Source: Phytophthora quininea
Taxonomy: Eukaryota > Oomycota > Peronosporomycetes > Peronosporales > Peronosporaceae
Assembly (NCBI GenBank): GCA_011947345.1
Contig: JAAVTG010000196.1
Coordinates: 1-51,265, forward strand
Direction: 5' to 3'
Length of the DNA: 51,265 bases
Shown: one piece after another, positions 36,029 through 46,875 of the stretch
How positions within the stretch are numbered: the first letter of the stretch is position 1
Layout: each line of letters begins with the position of its first letter
Notes under the pieces: generated by a model
What the model was told of the DNA's origin: nothing
Databases searched by the model: none
What the model saw: the letters and a program-made list of their open reading frames with translations, nothing else
Program-made: the position numbers and the translations under genes

Positions 36029-36043
36029 CTCACTCTTCAATTC
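36029..36043 (+). promoter_or_regulatory. Oomycete INR/FPR-type core promoter of SANT-like gene
   Basis: CTCACTCTTCAATTC agrees at 13 of 15 positions with the oomycete initiator plus flanking promoter region consensus (CTCATTYYNCAWTTT). It ends 7 bp before the ATG at 36051, so the transcript would have a very short leader. The match was made by eye. Confidence 0.55.
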
Positions 36044-36716
36044 GACCGCGATGGGGAAGAAGGGGAAGCATTTAAGGGATGAGAACTTACGTGCTATTGT
36101 GGCATGGCTAGAGAATCCAGCCAATTTCGCTCGTTGTTTTGGTGTTGAGAAGAAGACCTCGGTTGGGAAGCAGTCGTCGAGTACAGCCGGCTTCAAGGGA
36201 ATGGCAGACATGCTAGCAGCCAGCAGCAAAGGGGAGTTCTGACTTGACGCCAAGCAGATGCGTGCGCGCTTCGCTACATACAAGGATCGTTATCTACGAA
36301 CTAAACGGTATGAAGATAGTACTGGGGCAGGCGTAACTGCAGAGGACGAGGAGAACGGAATATTTACCTTGCACCAGAAGTTGGAGTCGATGTGTCCGTG
36401 GTATGGTCGAATGGAGAAACTATTCGCAGCGAAGGCAAATGTCACCCCGTTGGGTTGCTTTGACTCAACAACCGAAGATCTTACTGATGACGGATCTACA
36501 CCCTATACGTCGCCAACACTGTCAAGAATTCGCGGAGAAAGCTCGCCTTCTTCAAGCTTCTCACTCAGCGAGCCAACTTACACCAACGAGTACCCGTCAA
36601 TTGCCCTTGCGCAGTCAAGCCCAGCCACTGCCTCAGCGTCAGCGATGCCGAGCCCTCAAGAACAAGTTGACGCCGCAAACTCAGATGTCAACGCGACACT
36701 TGAAACTCCAAATCCG

Positions 36717-37274
36717 TGGCATGCCCCACAAGATCCCGGTCAGCGCGGTCGCGAGTCAAACGAAGAGATCTGTACAGCACCATCGCCTCCCGGTGCGTGG
36801 CAGACCCCAGAAGATCCCAATCAGCGCCGTCATGGACCACGTCGAGAGCTCTGCACGACACCAACGTCGCCAGTGCTGTTGCAGACCCCAGAAGACCCCA
36901 GTCAGCGCCATCGTGAGCGACACGAAGAGATCTGCACGACAACAACGTCTGCTGAAGTGCTGCCGTCGCTACGCAATCCAGATCACCACCACCGAGAACC
37001 GATCCGAGAGCGCCGCACAATCCCCACGTCTCCTGATGTGTGGCAGTACCTACAAGATCAAGAGCAAAGCGAGGACTCCAGCTCTAGCGGCTCGACACAG
37101 ACGTCGCCTGCTGTATGGCACACTGCACGAGGTCCAAGCTCACGTCGTCGTGAAGACCTCACAGGGAGCCACATAAGACCGACCTCTGCAGGGATGCAGC
37201 AAGCTCCTCAAGAGCCTCCCCACGTCGTCGTGAAGGTCACGGAGGGACTAGCACGAGAGCAACCACCACAGCTA
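36717..37274 (+). repeat. Seven imperfect 27-aa (81-bp) coding repeats
   Basis: Within the SANT-like gene the protein is built of units of the type WQTPEDPNQRRHGPRRELCT, each followed by a TPTSP-like turn. Unit lengths are 27, 27, 27, 27, 25, 27 and 26 residues. The first three are similar, while later ones keep mainly the initial W/L, the P and the TSP near the end. The pattern suggests expansion of a disordered linker. Confidence 0.7.
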
Positions 37275-37455
37275 CGCAGCAGGCTCTACAGGATGCGGAC
37301 CTCGCTCGTCACACGGGAAGAAACGGCAGAAAGATGGCCAAGGCACCACGCGAAAACGCCAGCGCCAGCGAACACTTGCAAACAATTTCAAAAGGGCACG
37401 GACATCGAAGCCAGCAACGCTGAACGCCTCACCCCAAGCCACAACAGGAAGCGGA
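36820..37455 (+). repeat. Direct duplication, copy A (636 bp)
   Basis: Every base I compared matches 38253-38888 at a constant offset of 1433, with no gap. It covers most of the 27-aa repeat region and the Arg-rich segment after it. Similarity stops abruptly at both ends, and 797 bp separate the copies. Confidence 0.9.
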
Positions 37456-38252
37456 AGCAGGATCGCCATGGCGATGAAACTTGCAGCTGAGTCGAAAGCA
37501 AAAGGTATGAGTGTGGCGGGGTTTGTTTATATATATTAACGTTGTTGTTGGTTATAGTTGCCAACCAGCAACTGGATTTCGACAAGGAAAAGTGGACTGG
37601 TGAGGCCAAAAGATACTCTGGTAAGATTTTCCACGGTTGATATTTGTAATTGCACTGATCGCAACCTTTATGCATCTACATACAGACGAACGCGCGCTAG
37701 AACGCGAGCGCTTAGAGTTCGACAAGACAAGATGGGAAAATGAGCGCGAGGATCGTCGGTCTTCGATGCGACAGCAGCAGCGTTTCCTGGTGTTGAGCTC
37801 GCTTATTGAGAGAGGTCATGGTGTCGATGAAGCAAAGAAGTTTCTGGACCTTCTACGCGATTAACACGATGACCTTGAAGCGCGGCATGGAGTTAAAAAC
37901 TGAAGCTTTAGCGGGCGACAGGATCTCTCGTCTTGGTGGAGATCTCACGTGTTGCTGCCTTAAAGGAGATGCTGGTGTTCACAATGCTTTGAGAGCGTGT
38001 TATTAAAGTCGTGACAAATACGTTTCGGTTGGTGGGTCAGCGCTTTCCTAGTGCAGTTCGTATTCATCCGACAACGAAAATTGCCAAGAATCGCTCGAAT
38101 CTAAACCAACATATCTAATTTTCGTGTTGATGTATAGCTCGCATTTGCCCGTACATGAAGTTGAATCGCACCGTGTGTTCATGCCAAGTCTCCTGATCAA
38201 CTACAACCGCCAGTGCTGTCTTCAGAAGTATTGCAGTCTCCAGATGGTCCCG

Positions 38253-38888
38253 ATCAGCGCCGTCATGGACCACGTCGAGAGCTCTGCACGACACCAACGT
38301 CGCCAGTGCTGTTGCAGACCCCAGAAGACCCCAGTCAGCGCCATCGTGAGCGACACGAAGAGATCTGCACGACAACAACGTCTGCTGAAGTGCTGCCGTC
38401 GCTACGCAATCCAGATCACCACCACCGAGAACCGATCCGAGAGCGCCGCACAATCCCCACGTCTCCTGATGTGTGGCAGTACCTACAAGATCAAGAGCAA
38501 AGCGAGGACTCCAGCTCTAGCGGCTCGACACAGACGTCGCCTGCTGTATGGCACACTGCACGAGGTCCAAGCTCACGTCGTCGTGAAGACCTCACAGGGA
38601 GCCACATAAGACCGACCTCTGCAGGGATGCAGCAAGCTCCTCAAGAGCCTCCCCACGTCGTCGTGAAGGTCACGGAGGGACTAGCACGAGAGCAACCACC
38701 ACAGCTACGCAGCAGGCTCTACAGGATGCGGACCTCGCTCGTCACACGGGAAGAAACGGCAGAAAGATGGCCAAGGCACCACGCGAAAACGCCAGCGCCA
38801 GCGAACACTTGCAAACAATTTCAAAAGGGCACGGACATCGAAGCCAGCAACGCTGAACGCCTCACCCCAAGCCACAACAGGAAGCGGA
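38253..38888 (+). repeat. Direct duplication, copy B (636 bp)
   Basis: An identical-looking copy of 36820-37455. It has no start region or SANT domain and is followed by unrelated sequence, so it is a partial duplication of the gene rather than a second gene. Its identity to copy A implies a recent event, gene conversion or an assembly duplication. Confidence 0.9.
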
Positions 38889-40270
38889 GCAAATGATTTT
38901 GGTCGCTCCTTTTCAAGTCGATGCTGTTGTGGACAAGGTCAATATACGAGTTGAATATCTTGGCGCTTGTGTACTGTAGAATGCTGTGCCCGCGTGCCGA
39001 AGATAATCGCAAAGGGAGAGGGTTTTGCTCGAGCCCTGCTTGATCAAGAAACCCTCGAGCCACGCTCTGTGGCGGCATTGTGTTCACTTGCTGCGGCGTC
39101 TGAGTATTGGGCGATGCTAGCAGCTCCTGCACAGTCCAGGTCTTGTGGCGGGCATCCAATACGCTGGACAGGCTGTCTAGTCGCTTTGGATGCGGATGAC
39201 CTCGGTGAAGATGAACACAACGACGTGACAAGCTGGCGACCTTCTGCGTATATGAAATGTCGTCCTGGTACTGTCAAATCAAACGCTGGACCGAATACCG
39301 TGACTTCAACATCCCGTCCTAGCACAGTCGATGGCACTTCTCGACCCAGGCACAAGAAGCGCTGATGTCGATATATACTCGCTTTGGAGCAGTGCACTTC
39401 GCTTTGACACTTGATCGAGTTGGAGATTTCGATCCCCGTTCGTTGCGTCTACCGCACCAGGTCAACGTCTCCACGTATGCTCAGGGTGTGGACCAGTGGC
39501 TACGTGGCCGCGTTTCGAATCGTTTGGTAGTGATGCCGCGGGTAATGCCTATGGAGTTTTACCTGCAGTTCCGACTGATTTTGAAGATGAGCCACAACAC
39601 TTCTCAAGGGTTTGAGATGAATAGCGAATATACGGGGGAGACGGTGGCGAAGATTCCAGCACGGAGGTGTATGGCGTCGTGCAGGAGCTGCCAGTGTGCG
39701 GATCGAGCGTTCAATCGGCCGAAGACGGTTTGCCGCACATGTATACCATCCAGCCGTGGCGACAGCAAATAAGCGACTCGAGCAGCAACAGCAACTTTGA
39801 GTTCGCTCCATGAAGGAGAAGAAGTCCACGGTTGCACTCACAGACACGAATAGCATTTCCGTGTCGGAGATTGACCAGAGCGTGCTTAACCCGGTTGCAT
39901 CCGATATCGCTGAGAACAACTCTGGTACTACGCACCACCAACGATATCCCCTTGGAACTGAAAGTGAAGCAGAACTCGAACCAGAAACGATCATCGGGGA
40001 GATCGGTCACCGCGTCTTGGGTGTTCAAGAAGCTGGCGCTCTTGTCGTATATCGTCGTACTGGATTTGCTCGAGGAAAACGCGTTCGCGCTGCGGTTTGC
40101 CGAGGAATCGGGAGTGTTCACCCCGTGCTGATGGCCACACGTCGGACTCAAGCCGTTGTTGGTGGTTGAGTACATATGGAGACGATGACTCCGTATCCGA
40201 ACCTGAAGAAGCCTATAAATCCACGTTCGAGGGCCTCTGACGAACTGGATACCCCTGCTAGCAGCTCTAC
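38889..40270 (+). pseudogene. Decayed coding region, unidentified
   Basis: Fragments that read like protein are scattered over the plus-strand frames. Examples are YGVVQELPVCGSSVQSAEDG with LPHMYTIQPWRQQISDSSSN around 39670-39800, and LSYIVVLDLLEENAFALRFA near 40045-40100. Minus-strand frames here (for example within 38821-39231) are also open. Many stops separate them and I recognise no family. It may be another captured and degraded host gene inside the Harbinger element. Confidence 0.25.
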
Positions 40271-40279
40271 GTAGAATCC

Positions 40280-41754
40280 CATATCTCTTTCTCCATGATC
40301 TGCAGCTTCCACGCCTCCACTCTACCATGTGATGATCCCCGACGGCAACGTGACGGAGCAGTAGAGCTGAAACTTCGATCATCTCTTCGGGGACAAAGGC
40401 GTGTTCGCTATCCACACCTCGTCGTCTTTCCCAGTTGCCCTACCCGAATACATTCCACGTAGCATGGCATCCGACGGAGTGATTTCCTCGACAGGCGACT
40501 TCGGTGATTTTGACACTGCTTAGTGCCAGTACTGCCTCAAGCGGAACCAAGTACGTGTACGCAGAGCTGACCATGTGACGATCAGCGAAAGAAACTTAGT
40601 AGAATTCGTGGGTCTTGTCATGACCCAATTGGCCCTCGGAAGCTCCCCAAGTGAAAATGGCTCCAGCTCGACTTAACTCCATGCAATAGTAGTCCCCACA
40701 GCAAACCTGAGCCTTAGGAATCGGTTCTGCTTGTTACATCCTTCGAAGTACTAGAGCCGTTGGTGGCGCCAGCAGCTATCCAACTTCGCCAGAACACTCG
40801 TTATATAACGACCACGGCCTGCGGTGGGTGCAGCTAGCGTTTCTGTTGGCTCATGGCCTAACTGTCCGTGGTCGCTAAAGCCCCATAAGAGCACCATTCC
40901 GTCTTCGGTTAGTATGACCGCATGCCTAAAAAACCGCACGCAACTCCCGTCACTCGTGATGGCATTCGAAGAAGTCGACGGTGTGTTTCGTGCGTCAGAC
41001 ACACTCTTCTCCCATTTTCGCCATTAACCGCTTGATATACGCGCGGGAGACATCGGCCCCAAGCAAATGACGAACGTCCGTCATCTCGAGCTGCCACTAC
41101 ACACACCGGTAATGCTGCCAAAACCTACAACTTCACATTGACATCAGCGAAGGTACCAACGAGACGAATGCGAGCTCCGGATCCTACGAACTTCCTGTCG
41201 TGGCGATTGCCTGAAACAACGGTAGGTCCTGACCCAGCAGCAAACAGACCTCCGTTCGTAGCAGCTCTCTTAATCTCAGCTCGAGCATCAAGCTCTCGAG
41301 CAAAGAGATTATGTCGATCTCGTGTACACCGCTGAGCATCAGACACTGAACAACGCCGTCGCCAAACGGACCGGATCAGCAGTGCAGCACTAGCTTGATG
41401 ACACTCCTGCCACCCTTCGAGCGTTACGTAGCAATGAAGCTGACGTTTGTAGAATTGAATTTGTCGTGAGATGTGCTGGGCGCAGGCGCAAACGTGAGCG
41501 ATTACGAAGTTCACTGCCCGAAAAGAGATCGATGCAGTGGAGGCGTACTGGCGACGTGCCCTTGAAATTCTTGACTGACGATACTCTTGCTGTACGAGGA
41601 CTTGCTTCCTCCTCCAGCGCTGCTGGTGGAGTCTGTGCCATGGGTTAAACGCAATGGGATGCACTTCGTCGAGCAAAGGCGGCCATTTGTACCTCGTGCG
41701 TGTGCCAAACTCGAGCGACACCCTGCGGCGCCCTCCCAACTCCATTTGTGGCAT
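40280..41754 (-). pseudogene. IQ motif / RCC1-repeat protein relic
   Basis: The minus strand contains two clear RCC1 repeats: HAVILTEDGMVLLWGFSDHG plus QLGHEP (around 40940-40840), and GAIFTWGASEGQLGH (around 40675-40620). The second is preceded by PKAQVCCGDYYCMEL. A possible third repeat (VAVGDHHMV) lies near 40340. Further 5', about 41430-41360, ASAALLIRSVWRRR resembles an IQ calmodulin-binding motif. RCC1 repeats form beta-propellers, and IQ plus RCC1 together occurs in some myosin-like oomycete proteins, which is only a suggestion here. Frame changes are frequent; one is at the A6/T6 run at 40928-40933. It lies between the two Harbinger genes. Confidence 0.6.
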
Positions 41755-42664
41755 AATGAAAAAGCCTCGCTACATCATTCTCCTTCAGTCGCCGAGCGCT
41801 TGCGTATTCTGCAGCCTTGCGGGTGGAAGTTGCAGGGTCGTGGAACAGCTACACTAGCAGCGCAACGTTTTAGTGAAAGTCCCAGATCACCCGAGAGACG
41901 GCAACACGTGCTCCCAAAACCTCGAGAGCATACACTCGATCTCGTTGACCCTCAGCAAACACGTGCTGCAAGTGTTTGTCCAGTACCGACGGCAAGTCCT
42001 TCCCTACGTGTCATCAAGAAGATGGTGATGCAGATTTCCAAACTGTAGAGGAGTCATGATGTCGAAGCCTCCTACTGATCGCGCAGACTTGGAGCCTGCG
42101 TTCGTAGCCCCGTAGGAGTCTTTAATGCCAACGTCCAGCCACTGCAGAAATTCGTCCAGTGTCACCAACCCGGTGTATCGAGCTGCAATGTGACAACGGT
42201 GGTAAAATCATCGAGCATCTTGAGCTGTGAACCAGTGCGCCAAAGGCTGTAGCTGAGGCCAAACCGCTAAATACTGACGCGAATAGCGCCTGCTACAATG
42301 CCGTCCTCGCCAACAACGTGCAGACGAAACTCCTTTCTGCTGCGCGCGCAAACTTGCCATCCCCATGGCCGCCAGTTGCGATCTTAAACGACTTGTCCGT
42401 CCGGTCTCCGGTATTTTCTACAGCGATGTCGTCGAGCGAACCAAAACGCAGCGGCAGTGTCCAGCGTGACGGCGCTAAGTTCGATTTGTGCGTCTCAAGG
42501 ACGTCTACGGTCGAACGCGGAGCAACACGTTGAGCTTGGATCGTTGCTCTGGTTGATCTCGCTGCAAAGTTGAACAAGAAACTCGCTGCTGGAAAAGGAG
42601 ATTCAAGTGCATGAGCGCAAGCATCAAGCGCTGATAGCTTAGCAATTCGACGAATCAAGTCCAT
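41755..42664 (-). pseudogene. Unidentified decayed coding segment, possibly 5' part of the RCC1 relic
   Basis: Minus-strand protein-like stretches include LIRRIAKLSALDACAHALES (ATG at 42662-42664) and LRFGSLDDIAVENTGDRTDK. They sit upstream of the IQ/RCC1 relic and on its strand. No family is recognised. They could be a remote part of the same gene or another captured fragment. Confidence 0.3.
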
Positions 42665-42789
42665 CGCAGCTCCTCCGGCTGAAGCTTGCGCGAGCTGGAG
42701 CCAACGTTGCGGTGTCCGAAAGAAGTGCTGGCATTTAGCGGGTAACCAATCGTGATCGTTGGCGCCAGTGAATTCGGCAACGTCATGTA

Positions 42790-44350
42790 GGCGCTAATGA
42801 CGTGCTCGAAGAACAACAGCACCAGGAAACACACGATCTGCTTCTTCGCATGAGGCCGTTCATGAAGAAGAAGAAATCCCCAGGAAAAACGACATGGCCA
42901 TGTTCACGGGGGTCTGTACCACACTTTCAGCGATAGCGTTATGGAAGAAGTTGCCTGGACACTGCTTGTAGAACACCGTGCGCAGTTAGAAGCAAATTGA
43001 TCGGCTGTCACGCCTGACGCTGGAAGAGCGGTCGTTGATGTGCTGCCACGCAATGCCGAAGAGATCATGCGCAGGTAGTACGAAGGGCTGACGACGTAGT
43101 ATAGCATAACCCATGACAATGGCAATGATAAGGGCCTCTAATATCTGGCCCCAGAGCAGCACACCAGCTTCTGCCGATTGAGCAGCAGCACTGTACTGGA
43201 AATGAATGTCAGGCCGAATTCAGACGTTTGCTTCGAACACGCGGGGTTTGTCACACTCTTCGTCTTCTTGAAGTCTTCGGTCTCCTGAACTAGTGCTCGT
43301 TTGAGCCTTCCTGATGGCCACATGCGCCTTCGGTAAATGATTGACTGACAGACCAAGTTGTTGAAGTCCACAGGCAGGCGTTTGGGATTCACCTACACGT
43401 TGACGCATTGATAGCCTCGACCCGACGTCACTTCGATCAGGAAATCGACCGGGTTCACACGAGGCAATCAACTGGAACTGCACTCTTCGATCTCCGTCCT
43501 TGCCCCGTAGTAGGTCATGTGGCCCTCATTGATCATCAAGATGCCGCCGAACACCGGGCATAGGCTCCAGCAGACTTACTGAGTAGAGCAGTGACAGCTG
43601 AGCCGCCGAGCGCCTTTCACCGTATGGCAACTTGACGATATCGAAAGTCGCGGCGCTGTCGATAACTGTGGAGATCGCTTCGCACAGGAACAAGCTCTCG
43701 CCGCCCACGAGCACCTTGCCAACCATCACGCGTTTGCGCTCGCCGCAGCTCGCCCCACGCAACAGAGCAACGGCCACCACCGTGTCAGCGCACACTTCGA
43801 GCCTCAGAGTGTTGATGAACGACTTGGAGAACAGCGCCACGATGTCGTGCATCTCCTCGCACGCACATGCCGAACTTGAAGGTATCGGGCTCCGTGAGCG
43901 TATGATGTGGTTGTACGTCTGGTCAACGAGACTCACGAGGTCTTTCTTGGCTCCTCTCAGACCCGAGTAGACGATCTTCCCGCCAATTTCCGTCTTGGAG
44001 TTGCGACTTGAGGAGCGTTGACTTCCCTGAGCCTGGGTTGGTCAGGGTCAGCGTTAGCTTGCCGAGCTTGACGATGCCGTTAATGGATCGCAGCGCGTGC
44101 TTGGTGACCACCTTGGTCGCCATGGCATGGGATAGGACGCCACGGTGATATGGGCGTCCACCATGGCGTACTTCTGCGCCTGAAACGGCAGGTTCCCAAA
44201 GCGCACGTCGTTCGTGGGCAGCTGGATGTTGACTTGTGCGTACTTCTTGTAGTAGCGCTCGACCCCACTGTTGGGCATCGTTTCAAGATCGTCGGCGCGT
44301 AGCATCGAGTAGCGGCTGGCCATGGCGTCGCGCGACTGTGAGTACAGACT
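42790..44350 (-). pseudogene. PDR-type (ABCG) ABC transporter relic, N-terminal half
   Basis: Reading from the right, there is an N-terminal block typical of oomycete PDR transporters (MASRYSMLRADDLETM, then ERYYKKYAQVNIQLPT). A first nucleotide-binding domain follows with Walker A NPGSGKSTLLK. Next come LEVCADTVVAVALLRG, a degenerate signature (SCGERKRVMVG) and a degraded Walker B region (SLFLCEAISTVIDS, where an Asp-Glu pair is expected). The PDR-specific linker follows (PKRLPVDFNNLVCQSIIY, SEFGLTFISSTVLLLNRQ), then fragments of the first membrane domain (TVFYKQCPGNFF). The second half of the protein is missing. Intact family members are full-size drug exporters with two such halves. Several frameshifts and damaged motifs show it is dead. 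It abuts the 3' end of the Harbinger transposase. Confidence 0.8.
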
Positions 44351-44505
44351 ACGGAGAGCTGAGCGAGCCGAAGACAGGGGACACCTCCTCACTGGCACTG
44401 ATCTTGGGCTGCAACAACATCATCTTGGCCGCGGGCAGATCCTCCTGGGCCATGTTTGGGCGAGAGTCTTCAAACAAGAACACGACAACGATCGCAAGCC
44501 TCACG

Positions 44506-45754
44506 TTATGCGAGACCGCGCCTGTGTATGTGCCGCCGAGTCCTAAGTGTAATTGGCTTGATGAACTCACGAATTGACCCGCTTACTTCTCGCTCCGTAA
44601 AATCAACAGCATTGGCATCCAGATCACGCTCCAAAAACATCTTCTTCCATGCATCACCAAGCTGCGCCATCATGTTATGCAGCACACAGCAGCCTATAGC
44701 CCAGTCAATTAAATGACTCATCTCTTCTTCGGATCTTAACTGGTTCCGAAGTTCGCGTAGTGAGGACCATCGGCCCTTTAGTACTCCAATTGTATGTTCG
44801 TTTCTCACCCGAGACATCGCCAAGAAGTTGTTAAAATCACTGTTGTCGCGTGTATCTGCTAACGGTGACTTGTACGCAGGTAGTACGGTTCGCAGTAACG
44901 GATACGCCGAGTCAGTTAAAAGATATTCACCTTGATCAAAGAAACGATCACGCTCTCGAAAGAGGGCCATCCGCTTGAAGACATTTGAGTCCGCACAGGA
45001 GCCAGGGCAGCCGCAGTGAACTGCTATAATTCTTTTATCGTTGTCACAAACTACCTGCATTGACACAGAATACCTGACACAAAAGTTAGCGCAATAACTT
45101 GGTCAGCTAGACACTACTCACCTTTTCTTCCTGTCCCAATAACTGCTGCCGTCCACTGCAGGCCTCTGCGCGAGCGGGAGTGTGGTGCCATCAATAAACC
45201 CCACGCAACCGGGAAAACCTTCCGTCCTCAGTACGTCCGAAATCTCGCGTCGTCGAGCTCGTGATGGCCACGATATCCACTTTGCTCGAACTGCCTTGAG
45301 AGCTAGAAGAACGCGAGATGTGTAGAGTACAACTGACCCAGTCACTATATCAAAGTTCCGGTGAAATTCTCCTACGGCTGCACCGTTGCCGTTTTGGCCG
45401 AGACGGGTTAAGGCGACCGCAAGTTGCAAGCAAACAGGTCGCTGTTTGTGGGGGCATTAGGCGTCTCAGAGTGGAAAACCTCGCAGTCATAGATGTAGTC
45501 GTGGAGAGCAGTAAATGATCTTTTGGACACTCGTGTGAGCTGGCGGAAATCCTTGTCTGTGAGCGCCATTATGGTCGCAAAATCCCTCCCACGATGCGGC
45601 GAACGGGGGCGGTCGTACAGATATCGGCTCGTGGCAACTGTGAGAAAGAGATTCCATAGTTCCTCGGTTGCCTCGTCATCGTCATCCGCCAGCGCGAAGG
45701 CGCACGCTACGCCAAGGCGTGCAGAATCTCACTGCGCTCCGATCTGTGAGGCAT
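44506..45754 (-). pseudogene. PIF/Harbinger DDE transposase, one intron, two single-base breaks
   Basis: From an ATG at 45752-45754 the protein runs through YDRPRSPHRGRDFATIMALT, QLAVALTRLGQNGNGAAVGE and GCVGFIDGTTLPLAQRP (first catalytic Asp). It continues with GCPGSCADSNVFKRM, YLLTDSAYPLLRTVLPAYKS and RVRNEHTIGVLKGRWSSLRE (catalytic Glu), then LIDWAIGCCVLHNM, which is characteristic of the DDE_Tnp_4 family. A 48-bp GT..AG intron (45121-45074) splits the KKR/YSVS codons cleanly. Two one-base losses break the frame, near 45709-45712 and in the G5 run at 45450-45454. All catalytic acidic residues are present, so the gene may be intact if those bases are miscalled. It starts 130 bp inside the element end and faces inward. 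Confidence 0.85.
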
Positions 45755-45883
45755 CTTTGCAAATATCGGCAGAGGGAGTGGTACAACGCGAAATCGGAGT
45801 GGTACTTGTACCGAAATATGCTCCGATTTCAGGAAATCGGCCGCGGACAAATCTACCGCCAAAATGCTAATTTTGAAACCCCT

Positions 45884-46828
45884 AATGGTTCCTAATCTCA
45901 AAACAGCCAAAAACGACCAATTTCCACGACTGTGGATGAACAACCCCGCACCACAAAGAATACCCCTCACTAGGAATAAATATGCCGCTCCCGACGCTAT
46001 AAAAGCGAGGATCTGTATCTATTCGCACTCCTCAAGGCATCGGTTCTCGTAGTGTTGAACCATAGCAACGATTTTTGTATTATGTTACATGTAATCTGTA
46101 CAGTTCCAAGCGAGTCTTCGTTGGTATGGAATACCCCATCCAGTAAACAGCGCATCAGAAGGCTGCGGAATCTCATGATCTGCTTTGCATGTCAGCCCGT
46201 TGTGCGAACTGCGACAGGCACACCGTACCGATTGGGTGTTGTAAGATCAAAATGTTGGTCTTTCAACACTATAAGTGAACACTGTGCAGACTTGTTATCG
46301 ATATCATGTAGTACTCGTTATTTCTTGTTGTGTCGCCGAAAGTATACTTCCAAAACCTGCGAAGCTTTTTCAAATTGAGCAGCTACCCGCGGCAACTCAC
46401 TACCTCTGTGTACGGAATCGCACATCTAGGGCTGCATCTCGACCCTGCGAAACACATCCAAAGAATGCAGAAGGCACAGGAGCAGCACTGAAGGCAAGCA
46501 GCAGGTGGGGCTCCGTCCGATTGCCGAGCAATATACTCCAGCTGAGCTGACTATTCCCCAGTGAACAAGTGCTATCTAAAGCTGGAAGCGTTCGTGCTCC
46601 GCCTAAACTTTCACCCCATGGCGTTTTGATCGCGCCCGTCCCAGCAACAAGATCTCTGCGTGGATAAGCTATGACACTGACACAAAAGGCCAAAGCAACA
46701 AGTTTACTTGTGTTTACTGTAAACCCTTCCCGTCCGAAGAGTGTACAGTCTGTTGCTCAACAACGAACTACGACCAGTGGCAACAATCAATGATCATGTC
46801 AAGCACCTAGACGTAGTTCGAGCCACTC
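45884..46828. other. Intergenic region between Harbinger element and effector gene
   Basis: AT-rich in its first half, with no recognisable gene. The first three bases are the AAT flank of the Harbinger element. The last part is the upstream region of the effector gene. Confidence 0.5.
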
Positions 46829-46832
46829 GATT

Positions 46833-46847
46833 CTCACTTTGCAATCT
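46833..46847 (+). promoter_or_regulatory. Oomycete INR/FPR-type core promoter of the RXLR-Nudix gene
   Basis: CTCACTTTGCAATCT matches the oomycete initiator plus FPR consensus (CTCATTYYNCAWTTT) at 13 of 15 positions. It ends 28 bp upstream of the ATG at 46876, a usual distance. It supports this ATG over the in-frame start further upstream. Confidence 0.65.
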
Positions 46848-46875
46848 GCGATCAAGATCCCAAGAACTCAGACCC

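Larger units (their letters stand above)
36051..37864 (+). pseudogene. Harbinger-linked SANT/Myb-like protein, broken
   Basis: The protein starts MGKKGKHLRDENLRAIVAWL and continues through a SANT-like region to GEF, where a TGA (36241-36243) interrupts it. The frame then resumes with LDAKQMRARFATYKDRYLRT, GIFTLHQKLESMCPWYGRME and KANVTPLGCFD, a conserved oomycete transposon-linked block. A Pro/Ser/Arg-rich repeat region follows. A shift near 37461 leads to AMAMKLAAESKAK, then two phase-1 GT..AG introns (about 37504-37556 and 37620-37685) and a coiled-coil tail (ALERERLEFDKTRWENERED) ending in TAA near 37864. It probably acts as the DNA-binding partner of the transposase. A second copy of part of the repeat region lies at 38253-38888. 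Confidence 0.6.
35902..45883. mobile_element. 10-kb Harbinger element with captured host-gene relics
   Basis: AGGGGTTTCAAAATT at 35902-35916 is matched by its exact complement AATTTTGAAACCCCT at 45869-45883. The trinucleotide AAT lies directly outside both ends, as expected for the 3-bp duplication of PIF/Harbinger. Subterminal sequence is also related (GTACCACTC occurs near both ends). A SANT-like gene starts 150 bp inside the left end and points inward. A DDE transposase starts 130 bp inside the right end and also points inward, the usual two-gene set. Between them lie a 636-bp direct duplication and relics of a PDR ABC transporter and an IQ/RCC1-repeat protein. Both transposon genes are broken, so any mobility would need another source of enzyme or correct base calls. 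Confidence 0.75.

Noticed and set aside
24381..36243. TGA read as tryptophan (code change)
   Set aside because: Many other genes here use TGA as a normal stop (DOT1-like gene, effector, bZIP gene), and the three cases are all in decayed transposon genes.
46741..46875. Upstream in-frame start for the effector ORF
   Set aside because: The extra 45 residues would hide the signal peptide, and the initiator motif at 46833-46847 lies inside that extension. The ATG at 46876 fits both.
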